From Coniochaeta sp. PMI_546 (Eukaryota > Ascomycota > Sordariomycetes > Coniochaetales > Coniochaetaceae), in NCBI GenBank assembly GCA_021432605.1, contig MU271150.1:2108001-2172000 (forward strand): a stretch of DNA of 64,000 bases, given 5' to 3'. Below the pieces are notes generated by a model that was not told the DNA's origin, did no database searches, and saw nothing but the letters and a program-made list of their open reading frames with translations. Shown here in pieces: positions 62,408 through 64,000 of this stretch. Positions within the stretch are counted from its first letter, which is position 1, and the number at the start of each line of letters is the position of its first letter. The position numbers were made by a program, and so were the translations under genes.

Positions 62408-63913
62408 AGTGTCTGGGGCACAGCTGGCTGAACACCCAAACACCCAGTGTCGTCGTCGAGATGCTTCTGATGGTCGAGGAAGGTGGACGAAACTATGATG
62501 GGGACTATGGACCTTGTCTACCCTACGGGGCACCGAGACATGCTCGTTTCATACACTATAGTGCCTTGCTCTTTCTGAAGAGAGACAGCCGGCCACTGGA
62601 TGGAAGAGCGCTCAGATACCACAACGCACCAAGTCGAGGTCTACCGGCGATGTGGTTACCTCGCCGCCCTCTAGCCGGACCGGGCCGGCCGCAACCAACA
62701 GCACTGGGACTTGTCTGTGTTGGTCGTCTCGGTGTCTACCGACATATGCGCGCGGACTGTTGGTGACTATTCTCCGGCACCAAAGTGGTACACTTGGCAA
62801 CAGTACAACTTGGCAACACGTGGTGCGCGGGATCTGATCCGCCCCCAAGCATATGGTCACCCTTTGACGAGCCTACGCCGCCTGCGATTATCCTAGAGTC
62901 CCTGGATCTGTCTTCTCCGGCTGCCGTGCAGCCTTCTACGGCACCGAGCCTCGAGTTCCATGCATGACGCCCTGTCCACCAAAAATGGTGTGCTTCCCAC
63001 GCAACTTCGAGGTCTCAAGGGTGGGAGGCCGAGGGATTTTGGGGGGGGTTGTAGTAGGTATGCATAGCCATCAACCTTATATGCATGGCTCGGCGGCTTT
63101 TGATACAATTGTGTAAGAATATCGAGCTGCACAGCGGCGCACTGACTGATTGATATGTGCTGCAACCCTCTACCGGCAATACCTGCCTTCGCTTACAAGC
63201 TGGCGGGTTGAAGCAGTCATGTCTTCTCTGCAGTTAATCTTCCTGCCCTGTCTGCTATGTCTTTGTCAACTCGGGGTGGTAGTATCGGCTGACACGTCAT
63301 ATACACATAATGGCCATGTCCCTCTGCTACAGTCACAACAGTAACCGATGAGAGTCACAACCTTGCATGAGGGGGCTGAGAAAGAAACCCTCCACCTGGT
63401 TTACCACCACGGCGGCCACAACCCTCCATACCCCCCACCCTACTCTTTGCCTCGTTCCGAAAGCCGCCTTGGCCGTGTGCACTCCCGGCGCCATAGGTCT
63501 AGAATGTCTCCAAGCGGCATCTTTCGCGCCGGCCTTTTTTGTTCGGGAGGGAGGCACCGGGGCGGGAAAGGGTTCTTGTGGTGGGGGTGGGTGTGGTTAA
63601 AGGAAGAGAGTCCAGGAACCGAGCAGCTGGGAAATGAAGCGCCCGGCCCCCCTCCTCCCCTAATCTTCCCGTTTTTGTTAAAACCTCATTTCCTAAAAAA
63701 GACAAAGGTTGACTTTCTCAAAAACCTCGCAGTCCCTCCGTCGCTAGTGTAGACCCAGAGCGTTGTACACTGTCCACAGTAACGAGGTGGTGCTGTGGCT
63801 CTTGTTGACCTTCCTTTCCAAGCTGACAAAACCGATGAAGCCCGGTTTTCTCGATAACGAGATAGATATGCAAACTTTATACACCCCGGCTTTCGGGGGG
63901 CTCCGATGGAGCC

Positions 63914-63930
63914 TTTTTTTTTTTTTTTTT
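63914..63930 (+). repeat. Poly-T run (17 T)
   Basis: A homopolymer of 17 T lies near the right end of the window with no gene beside it; a promoter T-tract for a gene beyond the edge is possible. Confidence 0.8.
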
Positions 63931-64000
63931 GGTTACGAGCTTGGAGAAGAATGCTACCTTTAACAGACGAGATATAATACGTACCTACGAGTAGAAAAGG

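Larger units (their letters stand above)
62291..64000. other. Terminal spacer, no supported gene
   Basis: Contains a (GCT)n run at 62388-62407, a GC-rich stretch near 63500 and a T17 run at 63914-63930. A 41-codon ATG frame with a hydrophobic N-terminus (63219-63344) is mentioned in the findings. No recognisable domain or RNA gene was seen. Confidence 0.5.

Overview
This window is nuclear DNA of a filamentous ascomycete (Pezizomycotina, most likely a Sordariomycete). Evidence: genes carry short GT-AG introns of about 50 to 130 nt, coding sequence is GC-richer than the spacers, and the set includes a CSP-1/NRG1-type C2H2 repressor, a fungal bZIP lacking the usual Asn, a five-WSC-domain glyoxal oxidase, a fungal acetate kinase and a borealin-like CPC subunit. 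The class call is an inference from gene types; no species is assigned. No transposon, virus-like element, CRISPR array or rRNA gene is visible.

Layout. 1-4.3 kb is spacer with many short perfect palindromes. 4.3-5.1 kb is a csp-1-like zinc-finger gene. 6.2-7.6 kb (minus) is acetate kinase; 8.3-9.7 kb (minus) is a four-exon gene of unknown function. 9.7-12.4 kb is spacer with a 27-nt perfect palindrome. 12.4-14.9 kb is a PHO84-type phosphate/proton symporter. 15.1-15.3 kb holds two tandem tRNA-Gly(GCC) genes, only one with an intron. 16.0-19.0 kb (minus) is a 1002-residue protein with a C-terminal SAM methyltransferase domain.

20.7-25.5 kb is a compact housekeeping block with alternating strands: TMA22 (DENR), a borealin/Nbl1-like chromosomal passenger protein, RPN10 and TRS23 (TRAPPC4). 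A 5.3-kb spacer without recognisable genes follows. 30.8-38.6 kb is a run of three secreted-protein genes: a WSC-repeat glyoxal oxidase, a class 3 lipase and a small Cys-containing secreted protein with a large microsatellite next to its start codon.

40.0-47.4 kb carries RRN3 (Pol I initiation), the atypical bZIP factor and 14-3-3. 48.4-49.5 kb is an unknown Pro/Ser-rich protein. 50.7-54.9 kb is a synaptojanin-type SAC/5-phosphatase, divergent from PRP39 (U1 snRNP). 59.5-61.1 kb is the CSA/Rad28 WD40 repair factor, divergent from a probable UAF Rrn10-like subunit at 61.5-62.3 kb. The last 1.7 kb is spacer.

The genes mostly serve separate pathways, as is normal for fungal chromosomes. Functional groupings seen are the adjacent secreted genes, and two Pol I factors (RRN3 and the Rrn10-like gene) 20 kb apart. 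I did not find a convincing new multi-gene system. The most unusual signals are gene-structure features (a start codon split by an intron, an 8-nt exon, a stop-free in-frame intron), the palindromes, and several genes of unknown function. All splice models were built by hand from reading-frame continuity, splice consensus and family alignment from memory.
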